Below, piece by piece: positions 38,808-49,817 of a DNA stretch of 64,000 nt; the stretch's first letter is position 1; each line of letters starts with the position of its first letter. A program made the position numbers and the translations under genes. A model generated the notes under the pieces. The model saw only the letters and a list, made by a program, of their open reading frames with translations, was not told the DNA's origin and searched no databases. The stretch is from an uncultured Flavobacterium sp. (GTDB lineage: Bacteria; Bacteroidota; Bacteroidia; Flavobacteriales; Flavobacteriaceae): assembly GCA_937773775.1 (NCBI GenBank), contig CALJVL010000004.1, forward strand, positions 1 to 64,000, read 5' to 3'.

Positions 38808-40445
38808 ATGATACCCTTTTTGAAAAAAAAATATATCATCCCTATCGTTGCTTCATTATTTTTGTTTGTTGGTGCTAGTTTCAAAAATGACTTTTTTGAA
38901 ATAGCCAAACAAATAGAAATTTTTACGACCCTCTTCAAGGAACTAAATACTAACTACGTTGACGAAACAAACCCTGGAGAATTAATGAACAAGGCTATTA
39001 CCGGCATGTTGAGTAGTCTAGATCCTTACACTGTTTACTTTAACGAGCAGGAAGTGCTAAACTTTAAAATAAATAATACAGGAGAGTACACTGGTATAGG
39101 CGCTTTGATTACTAGAAAAGAAGATAAACTGATCATCCGGGAGGTATACAAGGATTTCCCTGCTGATAAAGCCGGTTTTAAAGCTGGAGATGAAATTATC
39201 CAAATTGGCGATGTTCTTTTGGCCGACTTTAAAAACGATGCTTCGCAATTGCTGAAAGGGGCTAAGAAAACTAAAATAGAGATAAAATATATACGCCAAA
39301 ACAAAAAAAATACAACAGAAATAGTACTGAATGAAGTTGCAATAAAATCAGTTCCTTTCTTTTCAAAAATAGATGCTAAAACAGGTTACATCGTTTTGTC
39401 CCGTTTCAACGTAAAAGCAGCACTTGAAACAAAACAAGCACTTGAAGAACTTAAAAGCCAGGGTGCCGAGAGGATTATTTTGGATTTAAGAGGCAACCCA
39501 GGCGGCTTGCTCAATGAAGCCATAAATATTTGCAATCTCTTTGTGCCAAAAAACGAGGTTATCGTTACCACGAAATCGAAAATCGAAAAACACAATAACA
39601 CCTACAAGACCAATTTTGAGCCAGTTGATACCGAGATCCCATTGATTATCATAATAAACGGCAAAAGCGCTTCGGCATCAGAAATAGTTTCAGGAGCCTT
39701 GCAGGATTTAGATCGGGCAATTATTGTGGGTAGCAGAAGCTTTGGAAAAGGATTAGTGCAGAAACCGGTAGATTTGACTTACAACACACAACTAAAAGTG
39801 ACTATTTCCCGCTATTACACTCCTTCAGGTAGATGTATCCAAGCCTTAGATTACGCGCACAAAGACAAAAATGGTATAGCTATTAGAACTGAAGAAAAAA
39901 ACTATAACACTTTCAAAACTCGTAGAGGCAGGATCGTTTATGATGGTGGCGGAATTTTGCCAGACCTACAACTCGACGAGACAAAAATGAGCCCTATTGC
40001 CGCTTCTTTATTGAAAAATGATGGCATATTCAATTACGCTACCGACTATTATTTTAAGAATCCAAATTTGGGAGATCAAATTCCAAACTTCTCTAATGAT
40101 GATTATCAAAACTTCAAACAGTTTTTAAAAACCCAGAATGTCTCTTTCGATACCGAAACGGAATTAGCCCTAAAAAATACTTTGGCGATGGCCAAAAAAG
40201 AGAAAATAGAGACTGCCATTCTTACAGAATACGAACAGTTACTTTTAGTGTTACAAAAAAGCGAGGAACTACTATTGGATAAAAATCAAGAAGAAATTAA
40301 AGGTTTAATTATTGATGAAATCATCAAACGTTACCAATATCAGGAGGGTCTATACCAATATTATTTAAAAAACAATTCAGAAATTCAGAAATCCCTCATC
40401 ATTTTGAATAACAGCGCACAATATAAAAAAATATTAAATAATTAA
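38808..40445 (+). CDS. S41 family carboxy-terminal processing protease
   Basis: Periplasmic protease of 545 residues with an N-terminal signal/anchor (about 8-25), a PDZ domain (about 85-170) and the S41 catalytic domain with Ser in NGKSASASEIVSGAL and Lys in SFGKGLVQ. It trims or degrades envelope proteins with hydrophobic C-termini. The C-terminal helical extension is typical of the Bacteroidota form. It follows rnpA and precedes an OmpA-like gene by three bases. Confidence 0.92.
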   Translation: MIPFLKKKYIIPIVASLFLFVGASFKNDFFEIAKQIEIFTTLFKELNTNYVDETNPGELMNKAITGMLSSLDPYTVYFNEQEVLNFKINNTGEYTGIGALITRKEDKLIIREVYKDFPADKAGFKAGDEIIQIGDVLLADFKNDASQLLKGAKKTKIEIKYIRQNKKNTTEIVLNEVAIKSVPFFSKIDAKTGYIVLSRFNVKAALETKQALEELKSQGAERIILDLRGNPGGLLNEAINICNLFVPKNEVIVTTKSKIEKHNNTYKTNFEPVDTEIPLIIIINGKSASASEIVSGALQDLDRAIIVGSRSFGKGLVQKPVDLTYNTQLKVTISRYYTPSGRCIQALDYAHKDKNGIAIRTEEKNYNTFKTRRGRIVYDGGGILPDLQLDETKMSPIAASLLKNDGIFNYATDYYFKNPNLGDQIPNFSNDDYQNFKQFLKTQNVSFDTETELALKNTLAMAKKEKIETAILTEYEQLLLVLQKSEELLLDKNQEEIKGLIIDEIIKRYQYQEGLYQYYLKNNSEIQKSLIILNNSAQYKKILNN

Positions 40446-40448
40446 TCG

Positions 40449-41255
40449 ATGCTAAACTATTTTAAAATAATAGCTTTGATTACGTATGGATGCCTTACTG
40501 CCCAAGTGAAAAAAGTTGAAACAGTTTATTTTAATTTTGACAGATACGACTTGGAATATGAACAGAAGCTAACAATTATTGATTTTGTCATTCGCTCCGA
40601 CACTTCTAAAATTGAATCCATTCAAATTTATGGATATTGCGACGACAGGGGGGATTATGATTACAATTATAAATTATCTCAAAACAGGGTCAACACTGTT
40701 CAAAACACACTAACTTCAAGTGGTTTTAATAAAAATAAGATATTGATTATTGAAGGAAGGGGACGCGTAGTACTGGCAGATGATTCTTTGGACAATTTAT
40801 CCGAAATACGCTCAAAAAACAGACGAGTAGATTTACTTATAGTTCGAAAAAATAGTTTTGGGAAAGGAATTTACACCTCCTTTCAGGATAATCTTATAAT
40901 AGGCGACCGAATCTATTTGAAGGAAATCTTTTTTTCGATGGGCAGCAGTGCACTTTCGTATTCTGCAAAAAAAGAGTTAGATAGAATCGTAATTGTTTTA
41001 CAGAACCACAAAAATATAGAGTTTGAGATTAGAGGCCATGTTTGCTGTACCCCAAGTCCTTTTGAAGATGCTATTGATGGAGATACAAATGAAAGAAAAC
41101 TATCCTTGAATCGTGCAAAAAGCGTCTTTTGGTACTTAAAATCCAAACGTGTAAATAGTCTGAGAATGACTTATACAGGCTGCGGAAAGAAATTCCCCAT
41201 GGAAAAAGGATCGGAATTTGACAGAAGAGTTGAGTTTCTGATTACTAAAATATAA
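40449..41255 (+). CDS. OmpA-family protein with two OmpA C-like domains
   Basis: Exported protein of 268 residues with a short signal peptide (about 1-18, ending LTAQ). Two OmpA-type peptidoglycan-binding domains follow each other: residues about 25-132 (YFNFDRYDL ... IYGYCDDRGDYDYNYKLSQNR) and about 155-268 (FFSMGSSALS ... IRGHVCCTPS ... SLNRAKSVF). The second has two adjacent cysteines in place of the usual loop. It lies three bases after the S41 protease gene and ends directly against the convergent GNAT gene. Confidence 0.85.
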   Translation: MLNYFKIIALITYGCLTAQVKKVETVYFNFDRYDLEYEQKLTIIDFVIRSDTSKIESIQIYGYCDDRGDYDYNYKLSQNRVNTVQNTLTSSGFNKNKILIIEGRGRVVLADDSLDNLSEIRSKNRRVDLLIVRKNSFGKGIYTSFQDNLIIGDRIYLKEIFFSMGSSALSYSAKKELDRIVIVLQNHKNIEFEIRGHVCCTPSPFEDAIDGDTNERKLSLNRAKSVFWYLKSKRVNSLRMTYTGCGKKFPMEKGSEFDRRVEFLITKI

Positions 41256-41702
41256 TTAAGCGCGCACCATATCAATATGCGGAATATCATCCTCTAAATA
41301 CATTTCGCTAATTTGAACAAAACCATGGCTTTCATAGAATTTTTTTAAGTATAATTGTGCTCCAATGGTGATTTTACTCTCGTTAAAATGAAGTTGAATT
41401 CCAGCAATTGCTTCCCGCATTAAATCGTGTCCCCATTTTCTGGTTCGATAATTTGGATCAACAACTACTCTGCCTATTGAGGCGTTGTCGAAACTTATTC
41501 CTGCTTTAAAAAGCCGTGCATGGGCAACGATTTTGCCTTCAAATTCACCGTAAAGATGTAATGCGATCTTGTCTTTACCGTCTAGGTCAAGATAAATGCA
41601 GTTTTGCTCCACCACAAAGATCTCACTTCTCAGCTTGAGCAAATCATATAATTCATTAACCGTTAATGCCTCAAAAGGCTTTGTTGTCCATTGTATTGCC
41701 AT
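41256..41702 (-). CDS. ElaA-like GNAT acetyltransferase
   Basis: GNAT-fold protein of 148 residues. FVVEQNCIYLDLDGKD (about 29-44) is the mark of the ElaA subgroup. The acetyl-CoA loop is VVDPNYRTRKWGHDLM (about 81-96), close to the QxxGxG pattern with Lys-Trp in place. The substrate is unknown. It is convergent with the OmpA-like gene with no spacer. Confidence 0.88.
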   Translation of the reverse strand: MAIQWTTKPFEALTVNELYDLLKLRSEIFVVEQNCIYLDLDGKDKIALHLYGEFEGKIVAHARLFKAGISFDNASIGRVVVDPNYRTRKWGHDLMREAIAGIQLHFNESKITIGAQLYLKKFYESHGFVQISEMYLEDDIPHIDMVRA

Positions 41703-41749
41703 GGATTATTGTTTTTTTTACTGTAATTTTTTAATTGAAATATCCTCTT

Positions 41750-42727
41750 TTATTTCTCCCATATGGAAACCGATTTTATAATGGCTTCCAACTCAAGCAT
41801 CATATCCCTTTTCTCTTTCGATGGAGAATAACAAAACCCTTCTAAAACCAGCACCCTATCATTTTTTTCATCAATAATCGCATAATTGATGAAAGGCCCA
41901 GACATGAAATCATTCTTTAATTCCCAAGTTCCTTTCGTTTCGTAGACGAGCTTACCATCCAGTTTAATCTTGAAAAAATAAGGAGCATAAGCCTCTTCAG
42001 TGATCATATCGGTATTGGAGTCTTTCCCATGAATATAGAGCCTCCCGATGGAATCTCGCATTTTTATAATGTTCAAAACTAAATTGTCTTTGTTTGTAAT
42101 GGACTTAAGCGAAACCTCATAAATTAACAAACTCGTGTTCCCACTTACTACTTCTTTTTTTAACCAAATAAACTTATCTCCCTGAACCATGTATGCATAG
42201 CTAGAGGGAATATCTACAGAAATATTAAACTTATTTCCAACTGTTTTAGGGTCGAGTAACGACTTTCCATTTAGCCTTTGGATCTCATCAATTTCTGTTT
42301 GACGAATTGTTTTAATGATTTTGGAAGTCCTATTTTCTATGATGGTCAAAATGGCTGCAGCTGTTTCCCCCGTAATATGAAATACGTTTTGCGGAGCGGC
42401 ATACTGGTCATTCTTTATGAAAAATTTATTTTTATCTCCTTTTTTTACCACAATGATGTTTCGATTATCAGTCATAAACCCCTCCATGATTTTAACTGGA
42501 TATTGATTTATGGTAAAAAGTGGTTCCTCCTGCGGCAACCCTATAACTGGAGAAGCAAATTTATTTCGAATACTATCTCCAATTTCTCCATTCCACAATT
42601 GATCATCAATAATAACTGAAATAGTATTGACTTTCCCCGTAGTTTTCCGTGGAAGATCATCGTCTTTCTTTTTACATGAAAAAATTAAGACAGAAATAAG
42701 GAGAAGTAAAAAATAATTTTTGTTCAT
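41750..42727 (-). CDS. DUF4837 lipoprotein
   Basis: Lipoprotein of 325 residues with lipobox IFSC (Cys18) followed by a Lys/Asp-rich spacer. The body matches DUF4837, a Bacteroidota family of unknown role, with DIPSSYAYMVQGDKFIWL and a C-terminal WELKNDFMSGPFINY segment and KRDMMLELEAIIKS tail. It would sit on the periplasmic or outer face of the envelope. The mltD gene lies about 105 bases upstream on the same strand. Confidence 0.8.
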   Translation of the reverse strand: MNKNYFLLLLISVLIFSCKKKDDDLPRKTTGKVNTISVIIDDQLWNGEIGDSIRNKFASPVIGLPQEEPLFTINQYPVKIMEGFMTDNRNIIVVKKGDKNKFFIKNDQYAAPQNVFHITGETAAAILTIIENRTSKIIKTIRQTEIDEIQRLNGKSLLDPKTVGNKFNISVDIPSSYAYMVQGDKFIWLKKEVVSGNTSLLIYEVSLKSITNKDNLVLNIIKMRDSIGRLYIHGKDSNTDMITEEAYAPYFFKIKLDGKLVYETKGTWELKNDFMSGPFINYAIIDEKNDRVLVLEGFCYSPSKEKRDMMLELEAIIKSVSIWEK

Positions 42728-42831
42728 TATAATTCGATTGTGAAATGCTGCGCATTCAATTTAAAAGGTCTTCCGCGGCGCTTCGAATCTTTTAAACCAT
42801 ATTAAACCCAAATTTATAGAAGATAATTCTA

Positions 42832-44898
42832 TTATCCGTTAATTTTTAACTTCATTCCAGGTTTAATATTTTCACCGCGAATATCGTTCCATTTTTTTAA
42901 GTCTGAAATGGATACTCCAGGATATTTTTTTGCAATGCTATATAGTGAATCGCCTTTTTTAACATAATAATCAACTCCCTTTTTTGGCGAAATAGTGATT
43001 GAACTTTCCTTTTTCTTGAAAGAATTCGCAGTTGCATTGTCAGTATGGATTGCCACTTCATTTTTAGCAACCGTTAAACTACTTCCCAAAGCAATAGTAT
43101 TACCCGATAAATCATTCCACTCTTTCAAATCCTTCAAAGGTGTTCCAAATTTTTTTGCAATGCTACCCAGATTATCTCCTTTTTTAACCGTGTATTCAAT
43201 GTTTCTCAAGTCGCGACCTGAAACAAGAACTTCTTGAGTGTCTAATTTATTTTCTAAAATCTGCAAACTTATACCTGCCTGAACTGTACTGCTTGAAAGC
43301 TTATTCCATTCTTTAATTTCAGCTACAGTAACATTGTTCTTCTTAGCAATCGAGTTCAAATTATCTCCTTTTCGAACCACGTATAAGGTCTTTCGATTTG
43401 AGAAAACCGTGTCTTTATTAATCTCGTTTTCCTCTTTCACCTCCTTAGCATTTTCTAATTGCACTATAACTCCTCTTTGATTTTTTAAGATACTCTCCTT
43501 GGAAGCAGGTTCCAACTTAGCCTCTTTCACTATAGTTTTAACGATACTTTCTGTCGTGATAATTTTTAAGCTTTTCCCATAAGCAATAGTATTGCTTCGC
43601 AGTCTATTCCACTTTTTTAAATCGGAGACCTCCACATTATATTTGTTGGCAATCGCACCCAAATTATCTCCTTGTTTGATTTTATAGTATTTTGTCCTAG
43701 TACGGGTAATCCTTTGTCTATTTGAACTAATCATTTCCTTTGAAACTGTCGCCCTATTTTGCTGAAAAGGCATTTCTCTCAGATCTAGTTCATGTTGTAC
43801 ATAGGCGTATATTTTGTCTTCATTAGACGCAAACACTCCGGTTTTTTCTTTCGGCAATCTCAGATAATGGTCTTCATCACTATAAAAAGGAATTACGTTT
43901 AACTTGTAAGAAGGGTTTAATATTTGAAGTTGAGAAACAGGAACGTCTAATAAGTCTGATATTTGATTAAATGACATTTTCTTTTTAATCATAATGGTGT
44001 CCGTGGCGAAATGTTGTACTAAAGCACGGTCAGGTACTATTCCATGCTCATTATGATACTTATATAAATACATAGTCGCTAAGAATGCTGGTACATATCC
44101 CCTTGTTTCTCTTGGGAGGTGTTTTCTTATATTCCAATAATTTTGTTTCCCACCTGCCCGTCTGATCGCTTTAGAAACATTACCCGGTCCAGAATTATAA
44201 GAGGCCAAAACCAATTCCCAATCTCCAAAAATAGAATACATATTGGACATGTATTTTGCAGCAGCCGCGCTAGACTTTAGCGGATCACTTCGCTCGTCAA
44301 TATAAGAATCAATCTTTAAATTATATTGTTTCCCTGTTTGGTACATGAACTGCCAAAGTCCCGTTGCCCCCATTCTAGATACCGCTTTAGGATTTAGCGC
44401 CGACTCTACAACCGCCAAATATTTTATTTCTAACGGCACTTTTTCTTTGGCGAAAGCCTCTTCAAAAAGCGGGAAATAATATTCAGAAATGGCCATCAAC
44501 CGTTCAAAGGATCTTTTTCTATATTTTAAATAGGATTTAATTACATTTTCAAGACTTTCATTGTATTCAATTCTGAAAGGTGATTTGGCATTCATTTCTG
44601 CTAATCTCGATTTCAACAATTCAGTAGACAGCTCGTCGTAATCTACTTTTTGATCTATATCAATATTTTCAATATCGGAAGTGATGTCATTGTACAAATC
44701 TAAATTTGTCAATTCATTCATCCATAAGCTATCCACGCAGAACGCCATATTGTCCTTCTCAAAGGTATTTTTGATGGAATCTAAATAGGATAAGTTACGC
44801 TCTAAATTAACAATTCCTTCGCTTTCGACAAGGTTTTGCGAAAACAAAGGAATTGATACTAATAATAAAAGTGATGCTACGGATTTTTTTATATTCAT
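42832..44898 (-). CDS. mltD: MltD-like lytic transglycosylase with four LysM domains
   Basis: Cell-wall hydrolase of 688 residues with a signal peptide (about 1-20). The SLT catalytic domain (about 150-270) has the catalytic Glu in VVESALNPKAVSRMGATGLW and the ASYNSGPGNV motif. Four LysM modules follow in the C-terminal 290 residues, each with a KGDNLGxIA- or KGDSLYSIA-type core, and bind glycan. It cleaves peptidoglycan to anhydro-muropeptides. E. coli MltD usually has two or three LysM modules, so four is on the high side. Confidence 0.93.
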   Translation of the reverse strand: MNIKKSVASLLLLVSIPLFSQNLVESEGIVNLERNLSYLDSIKNTFEKDNMAFCVDSLWMNELTNLDLYNDITSDIENIDIDQKVDYDELSTELLKSRLAEMNAKSPFRIEYNESLENVIKSYLKYRKRSFERLMAISEYYFPLFEEAFAKEKVPLEIKYLAVVESALNPKAVSRMGATGLWQFMYQTGKQYNLKIDSYIDERSDPLKSSAAAAKYMSNMYSIFGDWELVLASYNSGPGNVSKAIRRAGGKQNYWNIRKHLPRETRGYVPAFLATMYLYKYHNEHGIVPDRALVQHFATDTIMIKKKMSFNQISDLLDVPVSQLQILNPSYKLNVIPFYSDEDHYLRLPKEKTGVFASNEDKIYAYVQHELDLREMPFQQNRATVSKEMISSNRQRITRTRTKYYKIKQGDNLGAIANKYNVEVSDLKKWNRLRSNTIAYGKSLKIITTESIVKTIVKEAKLEPASKESILKNQRGVIVQLENAKEVKEENEINKDTVFSNRKTLYVVRKGDNLNSIAKKNNVTVAEIKEWNKLSSSTVQAGISLQILENKLDTQEVLVSGRDLRNIEYTVKKGDNLGSIAKKFGTPLKDLKEWNDLSGNTIALGSSLTVAKNEVAIHTDNATANSFKKKESSITISPKKGVDYYVKKGDSLYSIAKKYPGVSISDLKKWNDIRGENIKPGMKLKING

Positions 44899-45007
44899 GC
44901 TGTTTTTTTGTCAACTATCTTAAATCTAAATGATTAAGCGAGTCTTTTTTACAAACATAATGCGTTATTCCTAAGAAATTCCATAAATAATGTTAAAAAT
45001 ATGATTT

Positions 45008-46195
45008 TTAGTCTAAAATTGCCGCTATGCCTGGCAATACTTTACCTTCAAGCATTTCAAGCATTGCACCACCTCCTGTAGATACGTAACTCATTTTATC
45101 TTCAAGTCCAAATTGCTTTACTGCCGCAACTGAATCCCCACCACCCACAAGAGAGAATGCGCCATTTTCAGTTGACGCGGCTATATAGTTACCAAGAGCG
45201 ATTGTTCCGTTAGCAAAACTTTCCATTTCAAAAACACCTAAAGGACCGTTCCAAAGAATAGTTTTACATTCCATTATTACTTTTTCAAAATTGGCAAGTG
45301 ATTTAGGACCTGCATCAAGACCTTGCCATCCGTCAGGAATTTGATTTACATCAACAATTTTAGTATTTGCTGTATTTGAAAAATCATCTGCTGCAATAAC
45401 ATCTACTGGAATATGAATTTGAACTCCTTTTTCTTTAGCTAATCTCAAGATTTCTAAAGCTAATTCTTGTTTGTCATCTTCACAAATAGAATCACCAATT
45501 TTGCCGCCCAAAGCTTTCACGAAAGTAAAAGTCATTCCGCCACCAATAATCATGTGATCTACTTTATCAAGAATGTTCTCGATAACCGTAATTTTCGAAG
45601 ACACTTTAGATCCTCCAAGGACAGCCATTACGGGTCTTTCACTATTTTTTAATACTTTATTTAAGCTTTCAATTTCTTTGGCTAATAACAATCCAAAACA
45701 TTTATTGGTTGGGAAAAATTGTCCAATGATAGTAGTTGACGCGTGTGCTCTGTGAGCGGTTCCAAAAGCATCATTTACATAAATATCCCCCAATGAAGCC
45801 AATTCTTTTGCAAAAGCAACATCTCCCGCTTCTTCTTCCTTATGAAAACGTAAATTTTCCAATAGTAAGACTTCTCCAGCTTGTAAGGTTGTTGCAGCAT
45901 TTTTTCCCTCTTCGCCAATACAATCTGAGGCAAAATGAACAGGCACTCCAAGCACTTCTGAAGTTGTTTTCAAAATATGTTTCAACGAATATTTCTCTTC
46001 AACTCCTTTTGGTCTTCCCAAGTGCGACATTAAAATTACGCTTCCACCTTGAGCAAGAATTGCATCTATAGTAGGTTTTGCGGCTTCAATACGAGTAGCA
46101 TCCGTTACTTTAAAATTTTCGTCCAAGGGCACGTTAAAATCAACACGTATTATTGCTTTTTTATTTTTAAAATCAAAGTCGTTTAAAGTCTTCAT
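45008..46195 (-). CDS. pgk: Phosphoglycerate kinase
   Basis: Glycolytic enzyme of 395 residues that makes ATP from 1,3-bisphosphoglycerate. [10 protein letters not shown] at the start, SHLGRPKG (about 60-67), GGSKVSSKI and the nucleotide loop GGGDSVAAV are all present, and length is normal. It is monocistronic and diverges from the delta' gene across 285 AT-rich bases that hold no gene. Confidence 0.97.
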   Translation of the reverse strand: MKTLNDFDFKNKKAIIRVDFNVPLDENFKVTDATRIEAAKPTIDAILAQGGSVILMSHLGRPKGVEEKYSLKHILKTTSEVLGVPVHFASDCIGEEGKNAATTLQAGEVLLLENLRFHKEEEAGDVAFAKELASLGDIYVNDAFGTAHRAHASTTIIGQFFPTNKCFGLLLAKEIESLNKVLKNSERPVMAVLGGSKVSSKITVIENILDKVDHMIIGGGMTFTFVKALGGKIGDSICEDDKQELALEILRLAKEKGVQIHIPVDVIAADDFSNTANTKIVDVNQIPDGWQGLDAGPKSLANFEKVIMECKTILWNGPLGVFEMESFANGTIALGNYIAASTENGAFSLVGGGDSVAAVKQFGLEDKMSYVSTGGGAMLEMLEGKVLPGIAAILD

Positions 46196-46480
46196 TAGGT
46201 CTGTTTTTTAGTTTATTTTTTCGAAAGAATAACAAATATAGAATTTTAGATTATGAATAAATTGGGATAAATCAAAAACAACTACTTTTAATCAACGAAA
46301 TCGTTGTAATTTGACAAATAATTTATTTTATCAGCATTAAAAGTGATTTATTTTTAAAAAAGGGCGTCTGTTCCCGTATTGAAATTACAAAGAAACTTTA
46401 TTGTTAATTTGAAGCTAAGCTTTTAGCAAACTTTGTTAATGAAAACTTTAGACTAACCCATTTTCTTCTATCTTTGCTTT

Positions 46481-47629
46481 ATGCAATTTTCTGAAATTTT
46501 AGGGCAAGAACACATTAAAAATCATCTGACAAAAAGTGCAGAATTAGGCAGAATCCCGCACGCGCAACTATTTGTTGGCCCGGAAGGAAGCGGCACTTTA
46601 GCGATGGCAATTGCTTATGCACAATACATTTTATGCAGCAATCAAAACGGGGAGAACTCGGGTCCCAATGAAGCCTGCAACCTGAAGTTCCAGAAAACAT
46701 CACATCCTGATTTACACTTTGCTTACCCTACGGTAACGACTCCGAAAGTAGATAAAAAGCCTAAAAGCATAGATTTTATTGTTGATTGGAGAAAGTTTGT
46801 TTCTCAAAATCCTTACGGAGGATTATTTGATTGGTATGCTGTTTTGGGCGTTCAGAACAAGCAAGGAGAGATAAGGGTGGATGATGCCCAAGAAATTTTA
46901 AAATCATTGTCTTTAAAATCATACGAGGGCGGTTATAAAATAATGATTGTCTGGATGGCAGATAAGTTAAATATAGCCGCTTCGAATAAGTTATTAAAAC
47001 TACTAGAAGAGCCCCCAGAAAAAACAGTCTTCATTTTAATTTCTGAAAACGAGGAAGATATTATTCAAACCATACGTTCGCGATGTCAGATTTTACATTT
47101 TAACGGACTAAGTGAATCTATCATAACAGAGGCTTTGATTTCTCGGAAACAAGTACAGCCGAGTTTAGCAGCAAAAATAGCACACCAAGCACAGGGTAAT
47201 TACAATATCGCATTACATCTCCTTCATGATGATAATGACGAATTTCCATTTGAGCAGTGGTTTGTAACCTGGGTTCGAGCCGCTTTTAAAGCGAAAGGAA
47301 ATGCAGCTGCGATTCAAGATTTAATACTTTGGAGCGAAAAAATCGCAAGCCTCGGACGAGAAACACAAAAGAAATTTCTCGAATTTTGTATTGAAATGTT
47401 TCGTCAAGCTTTGTTGATTAATTATGAAACTAAAAGCTTGGTTTATTTTGAACCTAAAGTGGACAAATTCAAACTCGAAAATTTTGCACCATTCGTTAAT
47501 GGCAATAATATCCATGATATCTTCAAGGAACTCTCGGACGCCATGTATCACGTGGAGCGCAACGGAAATGCAAAAATTATTTTAACCGATTTGTCCATTA
47601 AATTAACGCGTTTAATCCATAAAAAATAA
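46481..47629 (+). CDS. holB: DNA polymerase III subunit delta'
   Basis: Clamp-loader subunit of 382 residues. ILGQEHIKNHL and HAQLFVGPEGSGTLAMA give an altered P-loop that lacks the Lys of Walker A, as expected for delta', which does not hydrolyse ATP. IMIVWMADKLNIAASNKLLKLLEEPP and TIRSRCQ (SRC motif) are typical. A -7 box TATCTTTG lies at 46469-46476, only four bases before the ATG, so the mRNA leader must be very short or this box is not the promoter. DoxX follows four bases later. Confidence 0.92.
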   Translation: MQFSEILGQEHIKNHLTKSAELGRIPHAQLFVGPEGSGTLAMAIAYAQYILCSNQNGENSGPNEACNLKFQKTSHPDLHFAYPTVTTPKVDKKPKSIDFIVDWRKFVSQNPYGGLFDWYAVLGVQNKQGEIRVDDAQEILKSLSLKSYEGGYKIMIVWMADKLNIAASNKLLKLLEEPPEKTVFILISENEEDIIQTIRSRCQILHFNGLSESIITEALISRKQVQPSLAAKIAHQAQGNYNIALHLLHDDNDEFPFEQWFVTWVRAAFKAKGNAAAIQDLILWSEKIASLGRETQKKFLEFCIEMFRQALLINYETKSLVYFEPKVDKFKLENFAPFVNGNNIHDIFKELSDAMYHVERNGNAKIILTDLSIKLTRLIHKK

Positions 47630-47633
47630 AGAT

Positions 47634-48017
47634 ATGAATAACGTAGCATCAATTCTAATTTTAGTTTTTTTAGCCATTACATTTGTTCAGTCCGGTTATG
47701 ACAAGCTGTTTTATTGGAAAGACAATTTAGAGTGGTTAAAGGGTCACTTTGCTAAAACGCAATTAAAAAACCTTGTGCCTTTGGCTCTATTGCATATTTT
47801 GGTTCTAGAATTAATTTCAGGCATATTGTGCATTGTCGGCTGTATAGAGCTATTGATTAACAACGGTAGGTTATTCGGTTTTTACGGAGCCGTTTTTTCT
47901 TGTATTACCCTGCTTATGTTACTTTTTGGACAACGACTAGCTAAAGATTATGATGGAGCCAGAACCATTGTTATTTATTTTATTCCGGCAGTAATGGCAG
48001 TTTATTGGTTAAACTAA
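47634..48017 (+). CDS. DoxX-family membrane protein
   Basis: Membrane protein of 127 residues with four helices. FVQSGYDKLFYWKDNLEWLKGHF near the N-terminus is the DoxX pattern seen in Bacteroidota. The family has been linked to terminal oxidase subunits and redox stress, but the role here is unknown. It sits between the delta' and thioesterase genes with short gaps. Confidence 0.8.
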   Translation: MNNVASILILVFLAITFVQSGYDKLFYWKDNLEWLKGHFAKTQLKNLVPLALLHILVLELISGILCIVGCIELLINNGRLFGFYGAVFSCITLLMLLFGQRLAKDYDGARTIVIYFIPAVMAVYWLN

Positions 48018-48050
48018 AAAATAAAAAAAGTAATAACACTAACAAAAATA

Positions 48051-48560
48051 ATGATACCAAAACACCCTTCTGAATCCTTAACTATCTTAACCGATTTGGT
48101 TTTGCCAAGTGAAACAAATCCTTTGAATAATCTTTTTGGGGGTGAATTGTTGGCCCGTATGGATCGCGCCGCAAGCATCGCCGCGAGAAGACATTCCAGA
48201 AGAATTGTGGTAACCGCATCTGTAAATCACGTGGCATTCAATAGAGCCATTCCTTTGGGGAGCGTAGTAACTGTAGAAGCTAAAGTCTCTAGGGCTTTTA
48301 AAACCTCAATGGAAATCTTTATTGACATTTGGGTAGAAGACAGAGAATCCGGCAATAAAACCAAGGCAAATGAGGCCATATATACATTTGTGGCTGTAGA
48401 TGATACAGGAACACCGATAGAAATACCCCAAATAATCCCAGAAACTGAACTAGAAAAACAACGTTTTGATGCTGCATTAAGACGCAAACAACTCAGCCTA
48501 GTTTTAGCGGGAAAAATGAAACCTGAAGAAGCTACAGAATTGAGGGCTTTATTCATGTAA
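48051..48560 (+). CDS. Acyl-CoA thioesterase (hotdog fold)
   Basis: YciA/BACH-like thioesterase of 169 residues that hydrolyses acyl-CoA. NPLNNLFGGELLARMDRAASI (from about 22) holds the conserved Asn and Asp region, and VTASVNHVAFNRAIPLGS (about 57-74) forms the second part of the site. It probably controls the free CoA pool. Confidence 0.9.
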   Translation: MIPKHPSESLTILTDLVLPSETNPLNNLFGGELLARMDRAASIAARRHSRRIVVTASVNHVAFNRAIPLGSVVTVEAKVSRAFKTSMEIFIDIWVEDRESGNKTKANEAIYTFVAVDDTGTPIEIPQIIPETELEKQRFDAALRRKQLSLVLAGKMKPEEATELRALFM

Positions 48561-48755
48561 TTACGGCAAATTGCTTTTAGTTTTTTATTGCGGTTGAAAA
48601 TTTCTGAAAAGAGAAAATTTGCATTAAAAAAAGAAGTATTTTTACGAAACATAGATTCATTACACAACTGCATTTTTAAGGATAATTATCCTTCCTAGTA
48701 GTTTTTTACGATTATAAAATAATACAACTAAATGAAAGAAAAGGTAAAAGAGAAG

Positions 48756-49763
48756 ATGAGTACAGAGAAAGAGGCAAAATTAAAAGCATTACAACTTACC
48801 CTTGACAAACTGGATAAAACCTACGGAAAAGGAACGGTAATGAAAATGGGGGATAAAGCCATTGTAGAAGTGGAAACCATTTCTTCGGGATCTTTAGGAA
48901 TCGATTTAGCCCTAGGGGTTGGTGGATATCCACGAGGAAGAGTTATAGAGATATATGGCCCGGAATCATCTGGAAAAACCACTTTGACACTTCATGCTAT
49001 TGCCGAAGCTCAAAAAGCAGGTGGAATTGCAGCTTTTATTGATGCTGAACATGCATTCGATAGAAATTATGCTGAAAAATTAGGGGTTGATATTGAAAAC
49101 TTAATAATTTCCCAACCAGACAACGGAGAACAAGCATTAGAAATTGCAGAAAACTTGATTCGTTCAGGTGCAATTGATATTGTTGTTATTGACTCAGTTG
49201 CTGCATTGACACCAAAAAGTGAAATCGAAGGGGAAATGGGAGATTCTAAAATGGGACTTCATGCTCGTTTAATGTCACAAGCCTTAAGAAAGTTAACGGG
49301 AACGATTAGCAAAACAAATTGTACCGTATTCTTCATCAACCAATTGAGAGAGAAAATCGGAGTTATGTTTGGAAATCCAGAAACTACAACTGGAGGAAAC
49401 GCACTGAAATTTTACGCTTCGGTACGTTTAGATATCCGTCGTTCTACTCAAATCAAAGATGGCGATAATGTACTTGGAAACAGAACCAAAGTAAAAGTGG
49501 TAAAAAATAAAGTAGCACCACCTTTTAAAATTGCTGAATTTGACATCATGTATGGTGAAGGAATTTCAAAAACAGGAGAAATCTTAGATTTAGCTGTTGA
49601 ATTTGAAATCATCAAAAAAGCGGGGTCTTGGTTTAGTTATGGTGAAACCAAATTAGGACAAGGTCGTGATGCTGTGAAATCTTTAATCAAAGACAATCCA
49701 GAATTAGCAGATGAACTTGAAGTAAAAATTAAAGCTAGAATTAAGGAACTGGCTGATGCATAA
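48756..49763 (+). CDS. recA: Recombinase A
   Basis: Central recombination and SOS protein of 335 residues. Walker A is GPESSGKTT, Walker [10 protein letters not shown], and the L2 loop and the [22 protein letters not shown] stretch are present. The frame is open eight codons further upstream (ATG at 48732), but [13 protein letters not shown] at 48756 matches the usual start of flavobacterial RecA. It ends in a strong terminator. No recX is adjacent. Confidence 0.97.
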   Translation: MSTEKEAKLKALQLTLDKLDKTYGKGTVMKMGDKAIVEVETISSGSLGIDLALGVGGYPRGRVIEIYGPESSGKTTLTLHAIAEAQKAGGIAAFIDAEHAFDRNYAEKLGVDIENLIISQPDNGEQALEIAENLIRSGAIDIVVIDSVAALTPKSEIEGEMGDSKMGLHARLMSQALRKLTGTISKTNCTVFFINQLREKIGVMFGNPETTTGGNALKFYASVRLDIRRSTQIKDGDNVLGNRTKVKVVKNKVAPPFKIAEFDIMYGEGISKTGEILDLAVEFEIIKKAGSWFSYGETKLGQGRDAVKSLIKDNPELADELEVKIKARIKELADA

Positions 49764-49767
49764 AACT

Positions 49768-49803
49768 AAAAAAAGAGTTGGCCAAGGCCAACTCTTTTTT
49801 TAT
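49768..49803. terminator. Terminator after recA
   Basis: Stem around GAGTTGGC/GCCAACTC with flanking A and T runs, five bases after the recA stop. It is also placed to end the convergent acyltransferase transcript. Confidence 0.9.
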
Positions 49804-49817
49804 ATAGTCGTTTCTAT